Shown here: piece after piece, positions 26,933-36,315 of the stretch | Layout: the number at the start of each line of letters is the position of its first letter | Position numbering within the stretch: the first letter of the stretch is position 1 | Assembly: GCF_004216905.1 (NCBI RefSeq) | Contig: NZ_SGXJ01000002.1 | Coordinates: forward strand, 930,001-994,000 | Length of the DNA stretch: 64,000 bases | Source of the DNA: Kribbella sp. VKM Ac-2569 | GTDB lineage: Bacteria; Actinomycetota; Actinomycetes; Propionibacteriales; Kribbellaceae | Direction: 5' to 3' | Notes under the pieces: model-generated | What the model was told of the DNA's origin: nothing | The model's input: the letters and a program-made list of their open reading frames with translations, nothing else | Database searches by the model: none | Program-made: the position numbers and the translations under genes

Positions 26933-27853
26933 TTAGCCGTCACGGGTGTCGAGGATGCCGCTGACGTAGAGCAGGCCGCCCATGCGCAATTCATCGGCCT
27001 CGAGGGGCAGGAGGTCGTTGGCGGCGAGCAGGTCCCGGGTGCTGGCCAGGGCCAGCGTCCAGCCGCGATCTGCGAGGTAGGGAGCCGCTTCGTTGCGCTC
27101 GCCGAAATAGCGCAGCCGTGCGTGGTCGAGGTCGAAGCCGCGCGCACGCCAGAGTTCGGAGATGCGATCGAGGCCTGCCTTCGTCCTGCGCTCGTCGCCC
27201 GGCCGTGGGTTGGGCCTGCTCTCGGTCGCCACGCGGCTTCCCGGTGCGCTGAGCTCGGTGATGGTGTCCAGCAGGCGGTCCTGCGCCTCGGGCGGCAGGT
27301 ATCCCAGCAGGCCTTCGGCACACCATGCGGTCGGCCGGGCCGCGTCGAATCCGGCCGCGCGAAGTGCGGCAGGCCAGTCCTCGCGCAGATCGACCGCGAC
27401 CGCCCTACGGTCAGCGGTGGGTGCAGCGCCCAACTCGGCAAGTGTTCGGGTCTTGAACTCGATGACGTCGGGCTGGTCGAGCTCGAACACCACAGTCCCG
27501 GACGGCCAGGGCAGTCGGTACGCGCGGGAATCCAGCCCCGACGCCAGGATCACGGCCTGCGTGACGCCTGCGTTCGTCGCTTCGAGGAAGAAGTCGTCGT
27601 AGAACTTGCCCCGCACCTTGGCTCCGTCGATCGTGACCCGATCGACCAACTCGCCGGGAGGCTCTTCACCGGACGCCAGCCGGGCGAGGAGGTCGACACC
27701 GACCGCTCGGACGAGCAGTTCGGCGAACGGGTCGTCGATGAGCCGAGGGCCCGCGCGGGTCGCGATCGCCCGGGCCGTCGCAGCCAGGGTGGCGGTCGCG
27801 CCGACACTCGATACCAGGTCCCAGGTGTCTCGGTCGTGCCTGGTGGAGTTCAT
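26933..27853 (-). CDS. SAM-dependent methyltransferase, leucine carboxyl methyltransferase-like
   Basis: This 306-residue protein belongs to the large actinobacterial family of class I methyltransferases with an LCM-like fold. Markers are the N-terminal [19 protein letters not shown], the SAM-binding [28 protein letters not shown] and [15 protein letters not shown]. Substrates are mostly unknown; relatives act on polyketides or other small acids. No biosynthetic cluster is present beside it. Confidence 0.9.
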   Translation of the reverse strand: MNSTRHDRDTWDLVSSVGATATLAATARAIATRAGPRLIDDPFAELLVRAVGVDLLARLASGEEPPGELVDRVTIDGAKVRGKFYDDFFLEATNAGVTQAVILASGLDSRAYRLPWPSGTVVFELDQPDVIEFKTRTLAELGAAPTADRRAVAVDLREDWPAALRAAGFDAARPTAWCAEGLLGYLPPEAQDRLLDTITELSAPGSRVATESRPNPRPGDERRTKAGLDRISELWRARGFDLDHARLRYFGERNEAAPYLADRGWTLALASTRDLLAANDLLPLEADELRMGGLLYVSGILDTRDG

Positions 27854-27916
27854 GTTCCGCCTTCCGCGAGGGTTCGGAACAACACCTTTGCACCCGTCGC
27901 CGACAACCCAGGAGCG

Positions 27917-28480
27917 TCAGCCGGCGGCGCGGGCGGCCTCCTCGACGCGTTCGCGGTAGTTCGCCCACCAGGCGGCGTCCTGCTCGGGGAGGTTCGAGTT
28001 GGTCGGACTCATGCCGGCCGCGCCGTCCAGTTGTTCGCGGAGGATGTCGGCGTGGCCGGCGTGCCGGTTGGTTTCGGCGAGTACGTGGACGAGGATGCCG
28101 TGCAGCGTCACCGACGGCTTGCGCCACCACGGCACCTCACCCAGCGCGTCCAGGTCGAGCGCCTCGATCGTCGCGTCAGCGTGCGCACACGCCCGCTGAT
28201 ACCGGTCGACGATCTCGGCGCGCGTCTCGTCCGCGGTCGCCCACATCTCGACGTTCGGCTCGGCGTCGTCGTCCCACCACGGCAACTCCTCGGCGAACGG
28301 CCGGTCGAAGGTCTTCCCGAAGTACCAGGCCTCGACGATCGACAGGTGCTTGACCAGGCCGAGGAGGTTGGTCCCGCTGGGCGTCAGCGGCCGGCGGATG
28401 TCGTACTCGCCGAGCCCGTCGAGCTTCCAGACCATCGACTCGCGGGCCGTACGGAGGTAGTCGTGCAAGGTTTCTTTCAC
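27917..28480 (-). CDS. DinB-family protein (DUF664-type)
   Basis: This 187-residue four-helix-bundle protein has metal-binding histidines in LVKHLSIVEAWYF and HVLAETNRHAGHADIL. Such DinB-like proteins include thiol-dependent (mycothiol/bacillithiol) transferases, though this one has no proven partner. The start is GTG. It lies 16 bases downstream of the NmrA-like gene stop on the same strand and may share its transcript. Confidence 0.88.
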   Translation of the reverse strand: MKETLHDYLRTARESMVWKLDGLGEYDIRRPLTPSGTNLLGLVKHLSIVEAWYFGKTFDRPFAEELPWWDDDAEPNVEMWATADETRAEIVDRYQRACAHADATIEALDLDALGEVPWWRKPSVTLHGILVHVLAETNRHAGHADILREQLDGAAGMSPTNSNLPEQDAAWWANYRERVEEAARAAG

Positions 28481-28496
28481 AACCGCGAATCATGCC

Positions 28497-29330
28497 TCAG
28501 TCGAAGACCGCCGCGTTGGCCCGTGCCCATTCGCGGTACGTCGTACCCGGCCGGCCGGTGAGGTCGAACACCGCCGGCTCCGGCTTCATCGGGTGTTCGG
28601 CCATCATCCGGAAACCGTCGAGCAGCCACTGCGCCGTCTCGCGTCCGATCACCGGCGCCAGCCCCTCGACGTACTCGTCCGGCGTCAACTCCTCGAACCG
28701 CACCTCCCGCCCGATCGCTTCCGAGATCCACGCGACCTGCTCCGGCGGCGTGATCCCCTCCGGTCCGCTCATGGTGATCTTCCGCCCGCCGTACCCCTCG
28801 GACAGCAGCACCACCCGCGCCACCGCCGCGATGTCGGCGAGGTCGATCGGCGTCTGCACCGCGCCGGCGTACGGCGCCCGCACGACCCCGTCGGCCTTGA
28901 TCGACGGAGCCCAGTCGAGCGTGTTGTTCATGAACTGCCCCGGCCGCAGGAACGTCCAGTCGAAGCCGCCCTCCTCGATCGCCCGCTCGATCCGGTAGTA
29001 GTGCCACGTCGACGGATCCCCTTGCGCCTCGTAATCCGCAGGCTCTCCCGACAGTACGACGACCCGCCGCACGCCGGCGTCCCGCGCGCAGCGGACGAAG
29101 TGGTCGACGTACGCCGGAAGCGGCGCGAGGTACACGGTGTCGACGCCGGCGAGCGCCGCGGGCAGCGTCTCCGGATTGCCGAGATACCCGCGCGCGACCT
29201 CCACGCCCTCCGGCAGCGCGGCGCGGGCCGGCTTGTTGGTCAACGCCCGCACCGGCGCACCCGCGGCCACCAACTCGTCGACCAGCAGCCGGCCGACACT
29301 CGCGGTCGCACCCGTCACCAGGATCGTCAT
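28497..29330 (-). CDS. NmrA-like NAD(P)H-binding protein
   Basis: This 277-residue protein of the atypical short-chain dehydrogenase class has a Rossmann start ILVTGATASVGRLL. Mid-protein, FDWTFLRPGQFMNN is typical of NmrA/azoreductase-like (YtfG, quinone reductase 2-type) members. It lacks the classical Tyr-x3-Lys pair. An ATG at 29330 is chosen over 29336 because GAGGAG is then well spaced. The divergent TetR gene with a palindrome in the 70-base gap suggests direct repression. Confidence 0.88.
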   Translation of the reverse strand: MTILVTGATASVGRLLVDELVAAGAPVRALTNKPARAALPEGVEVARGYLGNPETLPAALAGVDTVYLAPLPAYVDHFVRCARDAGVRRVVVLSGEPADYEAQGDPSTWHYYRIERAIEEGGFDWTFLRPGQFMNNTLDWAPSIKADGVVRAPYAGAVQTPIDLADIAAVARVVLLSEGYGGRKITMSGPEGITPPEQVAWISEAIGREVRFEELTPDEYVEGLAPVIGRETAQWLLDGFRMMAEHPMKPEPAVFDLTGRPGTTYREWARANAAVFD

Positions 29331-29350
29331 CCCCATCTCCTCTCACTGAT

Positions 29351-29377
29351 GAATTTCCGTAGGGTATACGAGAATTC
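29351..29377. promoter_or_regulatory. Imperfect palindrome, candidate TetR operator
   Basis: GAATT-TC-CGTA, nine bases, TACG-AG-AATTC-type arms form a 27-base near-palindrome: outer GAATT/AATTC and inner CGTA/TACG match. It lies between the NmrA-like and TetR genes, covering the likely promoters of both. Confidence 0.6.
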
Positions 29378-29400
29378 AACCAAGCGCCTATCGTTGGCCC

Positions 29401-30192
29401 GTGAGCGAGCGGCGGAGTGGCGAGGGGCAGCCGGACAAGACGCTGGCGTTGCTGTGGCGCAACCACCGCCAGCCGGCCGCTGACGAACCCGTCGACGGGG
29501 TGGCGAGAAAGCGCGGCGCCGGCCGGCGGCCGTCGCTGAACCTTGACCACGTCGTCCAAGCAGGCATCCAGCTCGCTGACGACCAGGGGCTGGCGGCGGC
29601 GTCGATGGGCGGGCTCGCGAAGGAGCTCGGCGTCGGCACGATGACGCTGTACACGTACGTGCCGTCGAAGGAAGAGCTGCTCGACCTGATGGTGGACCAG
29701 GTGCTCGGCGAGCGCGAGCTCCCCGGCCCGGGCGAGCCGCGGCCGGAGGACTGGCGGGAGCAGGTGGAGCTCTACTCCCAGCAGACCCGTGCGATGTTCC
29801 AGCGGCACCTGTGGTTGTCACAGGTCTCGACGATCCGCCCGCCGGTCGGACCAGGCATGCTGGCGGGTCGCGAGTACCTCCTGTCCGCGTTGCTCGGTCT
29901 CGGACTCGGAGCGCTCGAGACGAACACAGCTGCGCTTGCAATCACGACGTACGTCGACTCTGCGGCAAGCCTCGAAGCGGAGAGTCAACTGGTCGAGCGC
30001 GCGACCGGTCAGACCAACGACGCCTGGTGGTACGAGCGCAACGACCTGTGGGAGACGTACTTCGACGTCGACCGGCACCCCGCGATGACCACGATCTGGA
30101 ACGCCGACGGGTACCAGTCGACCACCCGCGAAGCGGCCGCGGACTCCTACCGCTACGGCCTCGACCGCCTCCTCGACGGCATCCAGCCCTAG
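29401..30192 (+). CDS. TetR/AcrR-family transcriptional regulator
   Basis: This 263-residue protein has a DNA-binding domain at about residues 45-95, with the helix-turn-helix SMGGLAKELGVGTMTLYTYVPSKEELLDLM. An unusually long N-terminal basic stretch (GVARKRGAGRRPSLN) precedes it. The C-terminal ligand domain resembles the tetracycline-repressor-like class. It starts with GTG at 29401, diverging from the NmrA-like gene, and its end overlaps the next convergent gene by four bases. It probably controls its neighbour and itself. Confidence 0.92.
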   Translation: MSERRSGEGQPDKTLALLWRNHRQPAADEPVDGVARKRGAGRRPSLNLDHVVQAGIQLADDQGLAAASMGGLAKELGVGTMTLYTYVPSKEELLDLMVDQVLGERELPGPGEPRPEDWREQVELYSQQTRAMFQRHLWLSQVSTIRPPVGPGMLAGREYLLSALLGLGLGALETNTAALAITTYVDSAASLEAESQLVERATGQTNDAWWYERNDLWETYFDVDRHPAMTTIWNADGYQSTTREAAADSYRYGLDRLLDGIQP

Positions 30193-31172
30193 CTCCGGGC
30201 GCCGGTGAGTACGTCGGCGCCGATCGGGTTGAGCATGTGGCGGACCGAGCTGCCGATGCGGTGTGTGGTGACCAGGCCGGTGTTGTGCAGGATTCGGGCG
30301 TGTTCGCTGGCCGAGGCCAGTGAGATCCCGGCCCGGGCCGCCAGTTCGCTGGTCGAGCATGCACCGCTCGAGATGCTCTTCAGCACCCGCGCCCTGGTCT
30401 TCCCGAGCAGGTCGGCCACGGCGCGATCGCGGTCCGCATGACGTACGACGGCCTCGGGCCGGCCGGCGTGCCGCACCGGGTAGACCAGCACCGGTGGCAG
30501 TGCGGGATCGAGCAGCATCATCGGGTACTTCCAGCAGAAGAACGACGGCACCAGTCGCAGCCCGCGGCCGTTCAGGTGCAGGTCCCGGTCGATGTGCGGC
30601 ATGTCGACCGACAGCACCGGCGCTTCCCAGCGCAGCGTCGGGTGCAGCCGCGGGATGAGCGACTCGAACCCGTCATTGGCGACGGTGTCGTTGTGCTTGG
30701 CAACGGTCGACTCGATCGCCGGCCTGATCACCGGCATCTGCGGCGCGATCTTGGTCCGGTGGAACGACCGCAGCCCCTGCACGAGCCGGGTCATCACGCC
30801 GTTCTCGCCGGCCGCGAGCCGTCGGCTCCAGGCCGGCAGCCGCACACTGTCCGACAACCTGCCCAACTCGGATCTCAGCTGACCGGGCGGTGTGGCGCCG
30901 ACCGCCGCCAGTCCCGCCTCGAGTCCTTCACCCGCAGCGGTCGGTGTCAGGAAATCCGGTGAATACCCCACCGGCGGCGCGAGCGCGAGCAGCTCCTGCT
31001 CCAGCGCGCTCAGCCGGGCTCTCGCCCGCTCCCGCCAGGTGCCGAACGTCTCCGGCTCGTCATCGGTCTGCAGGACGTGGAGACCCAGCAGGACCTCCCA
31101 CAACGGATCGGGCTCCTGCGCGATCGTCGTCCTCGCCAGATCCGCACACTCGAAATGAACGCGGAACACCAC
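30189..31172 (-). CDS. ArsR-like winged-helix regulator with large N-terminal domain
   Basis: This 327-residue protein has a C-terminal winged-helix domain (about 250-325: ACSTSELAARAGISLASASEHARIL, then LVTTHRIGSSVRH). A large N-terminal region of about 240 residues contains VHFECADLART and is typical of a family of actinobacterial regulators (DUF5937 type). Ligand and targets are unknown. No cysteine metal site like that of classical ArsR is present. The start is GTG. Confidence 0.87.
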   Translation of the reverse strand: MVFRVHFECADLARTTIAQEPDPLWEVLLGLHVLQTDDEPETFGTWRERARARLSALEQELLALAPPVGYSPDFLTPTAAGEGLEAGLAAVGATPPGQLRSELGRLSDSVRLPAWSRRLAAGENGVMTRLVQGLRSFHRTKIAPQMPVIRPAIESTVAKHNDTVANDGFESLIPRLHPTLRWEAPVLSVDMPHIDRDLHLNGRGLRLVPSFFCWKYPMMLLDPALPPVLVYPVRHAGRPEAVVRHADRDRAVADLLGKTRARVLKSISSGACSTSELAARAGISLASASEHARILHNTGLVTTHRIGSSVRHMLNPIGADVLTGARS

Positions 31173-31263
31173 GGTCTCCTCCCCCGAGGAAAGTCACCCG
31201 CCGTGGTCAACGGGCAACACAACGACCGTAACAGCCGGTAGGGTCACCCACCGTGACGTAGTA

Positions 31264-32814
31264 CTACTCCCACTCGATGGTGCCCGGGGGCTTGCTGGTG
31301 ACGTCGAGGGTGACGCGGTTGATCTCGTCGACCTCGTTGGTGATGCGGGTCGAGATGCGCTCGATCACGTCGTACGGCAGGCGGGCCCAGTCGGCCGTCA
31401 TCGCGTCCTCGCTGGTGACGGGGCGCAGTACGACGGGGTGGCCGTACGTCCGGCCGTCGCCCTGGACGCCGACCGACCGTACGTCGGCCAGCAGGACCAC
31501 CGGGAACTGCCAGATGTCGCGGTCGAGACCGGCCGCGGTGAGCTCGGTGCGGGCGATCAGGTCCGCGGCGCGCAGGATGTCCAGCCGCTCGCGGGTGACC
31601 TCGCCGATGATCCGGATGCTCAGGCCGGGGCCCGGGAACGGGTGCCGGTAGACCATCGTCTCCGGCAGGCCGAGCGCCAGCCCGAGCTCGCGGACCTCGT
31701 CCTTGAACAGCGTCCGCAGCGGCTCGATCAGGCTGAACTGCAGGTCGTCGGGCAGCCCGCCGACGTTGTGGTGCGACTTGATGTTCGCGGCGCCGGCACC
31801 GCCGCCGGACTCGACCACGTCCGGGTACAGCGTGCCCTGGACCAGGAACTCGATGTGCCGCTCGGCGTCCACCTTGCGCGCGGTCGCCTCGAAGGTCCGG
31901 ATGAACTCGCGGCCGACGATCTTCCGCTTCTGCTCCGGGTCGATCACCCCGGCCAGCGCGGTCAGGAACTGCTCCTCGGCGTCGATCGCCTCGAGCCGGA
32001 TCCCGATCGCGGCGACGAAGTCCTTCTCGATCTGCTCCGACTCACCGGCCCGCTGCAGACCATGGTCGACGTACACGCAGGTCAACTGGTCGCCGATCGC
32101 CTTGTGCACCAGGGCCGCCGCGACCGCGGAGTCGACACCGCCGGACAGCGCGCACAGCACCTGCTTGTCGCCGACCTGCTCGCGGATCAGCTCGACCTGC
32201 TCGTCGACGACGTTGCTCGTCGTCCAGTCGCCCTTGCAGCCGGCGATCTCGTACAGGAAGTGCTCCAGCACAGCCTGCCCGGCCTGCGAGTGCAGGACCT
32301 CCGGGTGCCACTGCACGCCGGCCAGCCGCCGGTCCAGGTCCTCGAACGCCGCGACCGGCGCGCCCTCGGACCCCGCGAGTACGGCGAACCCCGCGGGCGG
32401 CGCGTGCACCGCGTCACCGTGGGACATCCACACGTTCAGGTCCTCGGGGATGTCGGCCAGCAGCGTCCCGGGCTCGCTCACCGTGACCGGCGTACGGCCG
32501 AACTCGCGGAGTCCGGTACGCCGGACCTCGCCGCCGAGCGTCTGCGCCATCGCCTGGAAGCCGTAGCAGATCCCGAACGCCGGTACGCCGGCCTCGAACA
32601 GCCCGGAGTCGACCCGCGGCGCGCCCTCGGCGTACACCGACTGCGGGCCGCCCGACAGGATGATCGCCTTCGGCCCCTTCGCCAGCATCTCCTCGACCGG
32701 CATCGAGTGCGGCACGATCTCGGAGTACACCTTCGCCTCGCGCACGCGGCGCGCGATCAGCTGCGCGTACTGCGCCCCGAAATCCACAACCAGGACCAAC
32801 TCATGCTCTGCCAC
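31264..32814 (-). CDS. guaA: GMP synthase (glutamine-hydrolysing)
   Basis: This 516-residue enzyme converts XMP to GMP. The N-terminal glutaminase has the nucleophile in FGICYGFQ and the His/Glu in GVQWHPEV. The ATP pyrophosphatase has the P-loop LSGGVDSAV near residue 220. The C-terminal dimerisation domain ends in [10 protein letters not shown], as in all GuaA. A GTG at 32814 gives the usual [16 protein letters not shown] start. In this region guaA lies about 17 kb from guaB, outside its operon, as in Mycobacterium where the two are also separated. Confidence 0.96.
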   Translation of the reverse strand: MAEHELVLVVDFGAQYAQLIARRVREAKVYSEIVPHSMPVEEMLAKGPKAIILSGGPQSVYAEGAPRVDSGLFEAGVPAFGICYGFQAMAQTLGGEVRRTGLREFGRTPVTVSEPGTLLADIPEDLNVWMSHGDAVHAPPAGFAVLAGSEGAPVAAFEDLDRRLAGVQWHPEVLHSQAGQAVLEHFLYEIAGCKGDWTTSNVVDEQVELIREQVGDKQVLCALSGGVDSAVAAALVHKAIGDQLTCVYVDHGLQRAGESEQIEKDFVAAIGIRLEAIDAEEQFLTALAGVIDPEQKRKIVGREFIRTFEATARKVDAERHIEFLVQGTLYPDVVESGGGAGAANIKSHHNVGGLPDDLQFSLIEPLRTLFKDEVRELGLALGLPETMVYRHPFPGPGLSIRIIGEVTRERLDILRAADLIARTELTAAGLDRDIWQFPVVLLADVRSVGVQGDGRTYGHPVVLRPVTSEDAMTADWARLPYDVIERISTRITNEVDEINRVTLDVTSKPPGTIEWE

Positions 32815-32823
32815 GCGCAAAGC

Positions 32824-33021
32824 CTATCGGTGCAGGTCAGCACGGCTGTAATCCGCCGCTCGACCGGTCACCGACAAGCGCTCGTTGGTGACCTCCAGCC
32901 CCGGAAACCGCCGCCGCATCGCAGCCTCGTACCGAGCCGCACCAGCCTGATCACCGATGTAGTCAGAAATCAGATGCGGCCCGAACCACAACCGCACACG
33001 ACACCGCGTCGGAAAGCTCAC
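32824..33021 (-). CDS. Small hypothetical protein upstream of guaA
   Basis: This 65-residue product starts with GTG and is basic and Tyr/Arg-rich (YEAAMRRRFPGLEV). It ends 9 bases before the guaA start, so the two may be co-transcribed. It could be a real short gene or a leader peptide; coding statistics look ordinary but no family is recognised. Confidence 0.45.
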   Translation of the reverse strand: MSFPTRCRVRLWFGPHLISDYIGDQAGAARYEAAMRRRFPGLEVTNERLSVTGRAADYSRADLHR

Positions 33022-33449
33022 AACACGGACGCTAGCGACGCTAGTTGTCCGCCGTGTTACCGCTAGTTACGACCCGAAGACGAGCTCCGCAGACATGCTG
33101 AGAGCCCGTCGGCGTAGACCGACGGGCCCTCAGGTGTTCATGTAACGGAGAGACCCGCCTCCGCCTTCATCAAGAAGCTTAGTCGCCGGCGCCGTCCGGG
33201 CTGGGGAGCGTCGCGCACCCGAACCGACCAGCAAGAGTCCCCAAGTCCCAGATCCCGACCCTCGGACCCGGCATCCCAGCGATCAGGCGCCGACGGCCTG
33301 GCACGCGATCCCGGAGGCCCCCATCGATGACGGGCTGCGTCTCCGATGACCGGTTACATCCCACCAGTCGGCACACGACCCGTCAGTCGACACATAAGCC
33401 GTCAGCGGATCGCCAGCGACCAACACATCGAGCAGGAGACCCCCGCAAA
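33022..33449. other. 428-base region without a convincing gene
   Basis: No open frame here resembles a protein. Visible elements are the hairpin at 33101-33130 and some short repeats of GTCAG. It lies downstream of the biotin-operon P450 and upstream of the small ORF before guaA, both on the minus strand. Confidence 0.5.
33101..33130. terminator. Strong hairpin downstream of the biotin operon
   Basis: Arms 33101-33112 and 33119-33130 pair over 12 positions with one mismatch around the loop CGTAGA. No long T-run follows. It may end the bioAFD-P450 transcript, though it is about 320 bases beyond the P450 stop. Confidence 0.5.
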
Positions 33450-34553
33450 TCAAACCGCCTTGTGACCCGACGACGTCACTACCAACTGCGCCGGAGCGCG
33501 GAACGAGAGCAAGTCGATCATCGGTGGGGGCTCGGCCAGGCGCACGCTGCTCAGCAAGTCACGTGCACAGTCCAGCGCGACCTGGGTTTCCATTCGGGCT
33601 AGGGCGGCGCCGAGGCAGCGGTGGATGCCGATGCCGAATGCTAGGTCGGCGGGGCCGCCGTGGCCGGTCAGGCCGAGGAGGACGGGGGCGCCTACCGGTA
33701 GGTCCACGTCGCCCAAGGTCGTTGGTTCGGCGGTGATGCGGCGCCAGGTGGGAACCGAGGACGCCTCTTGGAGAACCTGTTCCACTGTGGTGCCGGGATC
33801 GTCGAGACAGCGCTGGAAGGCGGTGGAGATGAGTTGGGTCGTGGTCTCCTGGCCGGCGATCAGCAGGAAGTAGCCGACCGCGCACACCTCTTCATCGGTC
33901 AGCCCTAGTGCGACCAGCACACCGAACAGATCGTCACCCGGCGCCTTCCTGGCGGCCGTCGTCCGCGCGCGCAGCCAGGCGTAGAACTCGGCCGCACTGT
34001 GCGCCAACTCCAGCTGCCGGTCCTCATCGGGCCAGCCCCAGAACAGTTCCAGCGAGTCCAGGCTCCAGGCCTTCAGCGCAGGTACGTCGACATCCGTCAG
34101 GCCGAGCAGGTGCAGTACGACGAGGGCCGGCGGCTCCGCGGCGATCGCCTGCACCAGGTCGACCTGTTGACAGTCAGCAAGGGCTCTAAGCGCAGCCGTG
34201 ACTCGTGCGGTGTTGAGCTCCCGGGTCAGCGGTTCGGCGGCGGCCACTCGGGCAGGGCTGAAGAAGCGGGCAACGGCGGCACGAATCGGGCGGTGTGACT
34301 CCCCCGCGTTGTTCGCCAGCGTCGGCGGCAGTGCGAAGCCGACGCCCGACAGGACGCGGAGCGCCTTCACGGACAGCGGCGTGTGGGCGAGTACGGCGTT
34401 GTCCGGGCGGAACGTCTGCGGGTCTAGCAGCACCTCACGCGCCAGCGCCGGGTCGTCGACGACCCAGTACCCGAGCGCCTCGTCGTACCGAGCCGGGCAG
34501 CCGGTCACCGTCGACCCGTCGCCGGAAGCGGAGCTCCGCGTCACTCGAACCAT
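33450..34553 (-). CDS. Atypical cytochrome P450 in the biotin operon
   Basis: This 367-residue P450 is shorter than the usual 400. The heme loop is clear (FGIGIHRCLGAALARME, ligand Cys313), and the I-helix has AGQETT. The K-helix glutamate E263 is followed by A-S-S, so the normally invariant EXXR arginine is Ser. Only 50 residues separate E263 from Cys313, about 20 fewer than usual, so the meander with the PERF-like motif is missing. The ATG at 34553 (or GTG 34544) overlaps the end of bioD. Bacillus BioI is a P450 that makes the biotin precursor pimelate, and the position suggests an analogous role; this is inference. Confidence 0.85.
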   Translation of the reverse strand: MVRVTRSSASGDGSTVTGCPARYDEALGYWVVDDPALAREVLLDPQTFRPDNAVLAHTPLSVKALRVLSGVGFALPPTLANNAGESHRPIRAAVARFFSPARVAAAEPLTRELNTARVTAALRALADCQQVDLVQAIAAEPPALVVLHLLGLTDVDVPALKAWSLDSLELFWGWPDEDRQLELAHSAAEFYAWLRARTTAARKAPGDDLFGVLVALGLTDEEVCAVGYFLLIAGQETTTQLISTAFQRCLDDPGTTVEQVLQEASSVPTWRRITAEPTTLGDVDLPVGAPVLLGLTGHGGPADLAFGIGIHRCLGAALARMETQVALDCARDLLSSVRLAEPPPMIDLLSFRAPAQLVVTSSGHKAV

Positions 34554-35197
34554 CCCGGTGCGGCGGCCCGGAACTCCTCTCGACTCCAGGCACCGGCCCC
34601 GGCCGGGATCCGCCCGATCACTGGGACGCCGGTCGTGGCCGGGAGATCCTCCAGGTTGCAGCTCTCGGCGAGATCCGGCTCGGCCGGCCACGACCCGATC
34701 ACGAGGCCCGCGACCGGCAGCTCCCGCGACCGCAGAGCCTCGACGGTCAGCCCGGCGTGGTTCAGCGTGCCGAGCCCGGCACGTGTCACCACCACGAACC
34801 GGAACGGCGAGGTCAGATGCTCGGCCAGATCCGCCAGGTTGTTGCCGTCAGCATCGAGTCCGACGAGCAGTCCGCCGGCGCCCTCGACCAGCACGGTGTC
34901 GTATTCGCCGGCGAGGTCGTCGATGGATGCGGCGTACTCCTCGACCGACGGCAGCGGAACCCCGGCGCGCCGGGCGGCGGTGGTGGGCGCGAGCGGCTCG
35001 GGCAACCGGACACCTTCATGCAGTGCGGTCACGCCGCTGAGCCGGCCGACGACAGCGAGGTCGCCCGGCTCGTCGGGCCCCACACCGCTCTGGGTGGGCT
35101 TGACCACCGCAACCGAGTCCCCGGCGAGTACGGCGAGCGCGGCCGTGACGATCGTCTTGCCGATCTCAGTATCGGTCCCGGTGACGAAGGTGATCAT
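34541..35197 (-). CDS. bioD: Dethiobiotin synthetase
   Basis: This 218-residue ATP-dependent enzyme closes the ureido ring of dethiobiotin from diaminopelargonate and CO2. It begins MITFVTGTDTEIGKTIVTAAL, the P-loop form of the family. The substrate lysine in VKPTQSGV and the EGAGG motif (VLVEGAGGLLVGLD) are present. Its ATG overlaps the bioF stop, and its end overlaps the P450 start, so the four genes are translated in one chain. Confidence 0.95.
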   Translation of the reverse strand: MITFVTGTDTEIGKTIVTAALAVLAGDSVAVVKPTQSGVGPDEPGDLAVVGRLSGVTALHEGVRLPEPLAPTTAARRAGVPLPSVEEYAASIDDLAGEYDTVLVEGAGGLLVGLDADGNNLADLAEHLTSPFRFVVVTRAGLGTLNHAGLTVEALRSRELPVAGLVIGSWPAEPDLAESCNLEDLPATTGVPVIGRIPAGAGAWSREEFRAAAPGWFE

Positions 35198-36315
35198 GAG
35201 GCCGCCCCGATCGCGTCGACGATGACAGCACACGCCCGATCGAGATCGGCGGCAGACAACCCGGCGTGCGCGGTGAGCCGGAGCCGGGAGATGCCGTCGG
35301 GGACGGACGGCGGCCGGAAACTCCCCACGCGTACGCCGTTCTGCAGGCACAGCTCGGCCGCGCGGACAGTCTCGCGCGGTCCCGGCATCGGGACGGAAAC
35401 GACCGCACCACGCGACGGAGGCACCTCACACGCAGCCGCCAGCCGCGCCGCGGCCGCATGAATCGCCGCCGGACGGTCGGGCTCGGTCTGCAGAACCTCA
35501 AGCGCAGCAAGGGCTGCTGCACAGGCGGCCGGGTTCAGACCGGTGTCGTAGATGAACGGACGCGCCCGGTTGACGAGGTGCTCGCGTAGCACCGACGGCC
35601 CAAGAACGACACCGCCCTGGGAGGCCAGAGACTTGGACAGCGTCATGGTGACGACGACATGCTCCAGCCCGGCGAGACCCGCCGCGTGCACGGAGCCATG
35701 ACCGTTGCCGCTGACCCCCAACCCGTGGGCCTCGTCGACCAGCAGTACGGCGTTGTGCGCGCTGGCGACCGCGGCCAGTTCGAGCAGCGGCGCCTCGTCA
35801 CTGAGCACGCTGAACACCGACTCGGTCATCACCACCGCATGTGGTTCGTTGCGCTCGGCAAGCATCTTCTCGACGGCGTCGACGTCGTTGTGCGGGACGA
35901 CCTCGACCCGGGACCGCGCCAGGCGGCATGCATCCACCAGCGAGGCGTGCACGTGTTCGTCGGAGACCAGCAAGGTTCCCGGTCCGCCGAGCGCGGTGAC
36001 GACACCGAGGTTGGCCAGGTATCCGGACGAGAACACGAGCGCGGACTGCTGCCCGGCGTACGCCGCCAGCGCGGATTCGAGCTGCTCGTGAAGTTCCGTC
36101 GTACCGGTGACCAGACGGGACGCGGTGGAGCCTGTGCCCCAGGTGCGTACGGCGTCGGCGGCGGCCGTCACCACCCGCGGATCACGAGCGAGACCGAGGT
36201 AGTCGTTGCCCGCGAGGTCGATCAGGTCGGCGTCCCTGGCCCGCGCACTGAGCCGTCGGGTCAGGCCCCGGGCCTCCAGCGCGGCGGCCTTCGGGGCTAG
36301 CCAATCCTCCAGCAT
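35194..36315 (-). CDS. bioF: 8-amino-7-oxononanoate synthase
   Basis: This 373-residue PLP enzyme condenses pimeloyl thioester with alanine. Visible are the N-terminal LIDLAGNDYLGLARDP, the His stacking on the cofactor in SDEHVHASLVD, VDEAHGLG, and the PLP lysine in TMTLSKSLASQGG. Length matches the family. The start shares one base with the bioA stop (TGATG). It uses the product that a pimelate-forming enzyme must supply. Confidence 0.96.
   Translation of the reverse strand: MLEDWLAPKAAALEARGLTRRLSARARDADLIDLAGNDYLGLARDPRVVTAAADAVRTWGTGSTASRLVTGTTELHEQLESALAAYAGQQSALVFSSGYLANLGVVTALGGPGTLLVSDEHVHASLVDACRLARSRVEVVPHNDVDAVEKMLAERNEPHAVVMTESVFSVLSDEAPLLELAAVASAHNAVLLVDEAHGLGVSGNGHGSVHAAGLAGLEHVVVTMTLSKSLASQGGVVLGPSVLREHLVNRARPFIYDTGLNPAACAAALAALEVLQTEPDRPAAIHAAAARLAAACEVPPSRGAVVSVPMPGPRETVRAAELCLQNGVRVGSFRPPSVPDGISRLRLTAHAGLSAADLDRACAVIVDAIGAAS

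Noticed and set aside
31438..33066. A long plus-strand frame opposite guaA
   Set aside because: guaA has all its active-site motifs and the frame is its shadow.
33022..33449. A tRNA or other housekeeping RNA in the gap
   Set aside because: No T-arm sequence of the GGTTCGA-type or cloverleaf could be seen here or in the other gaps.
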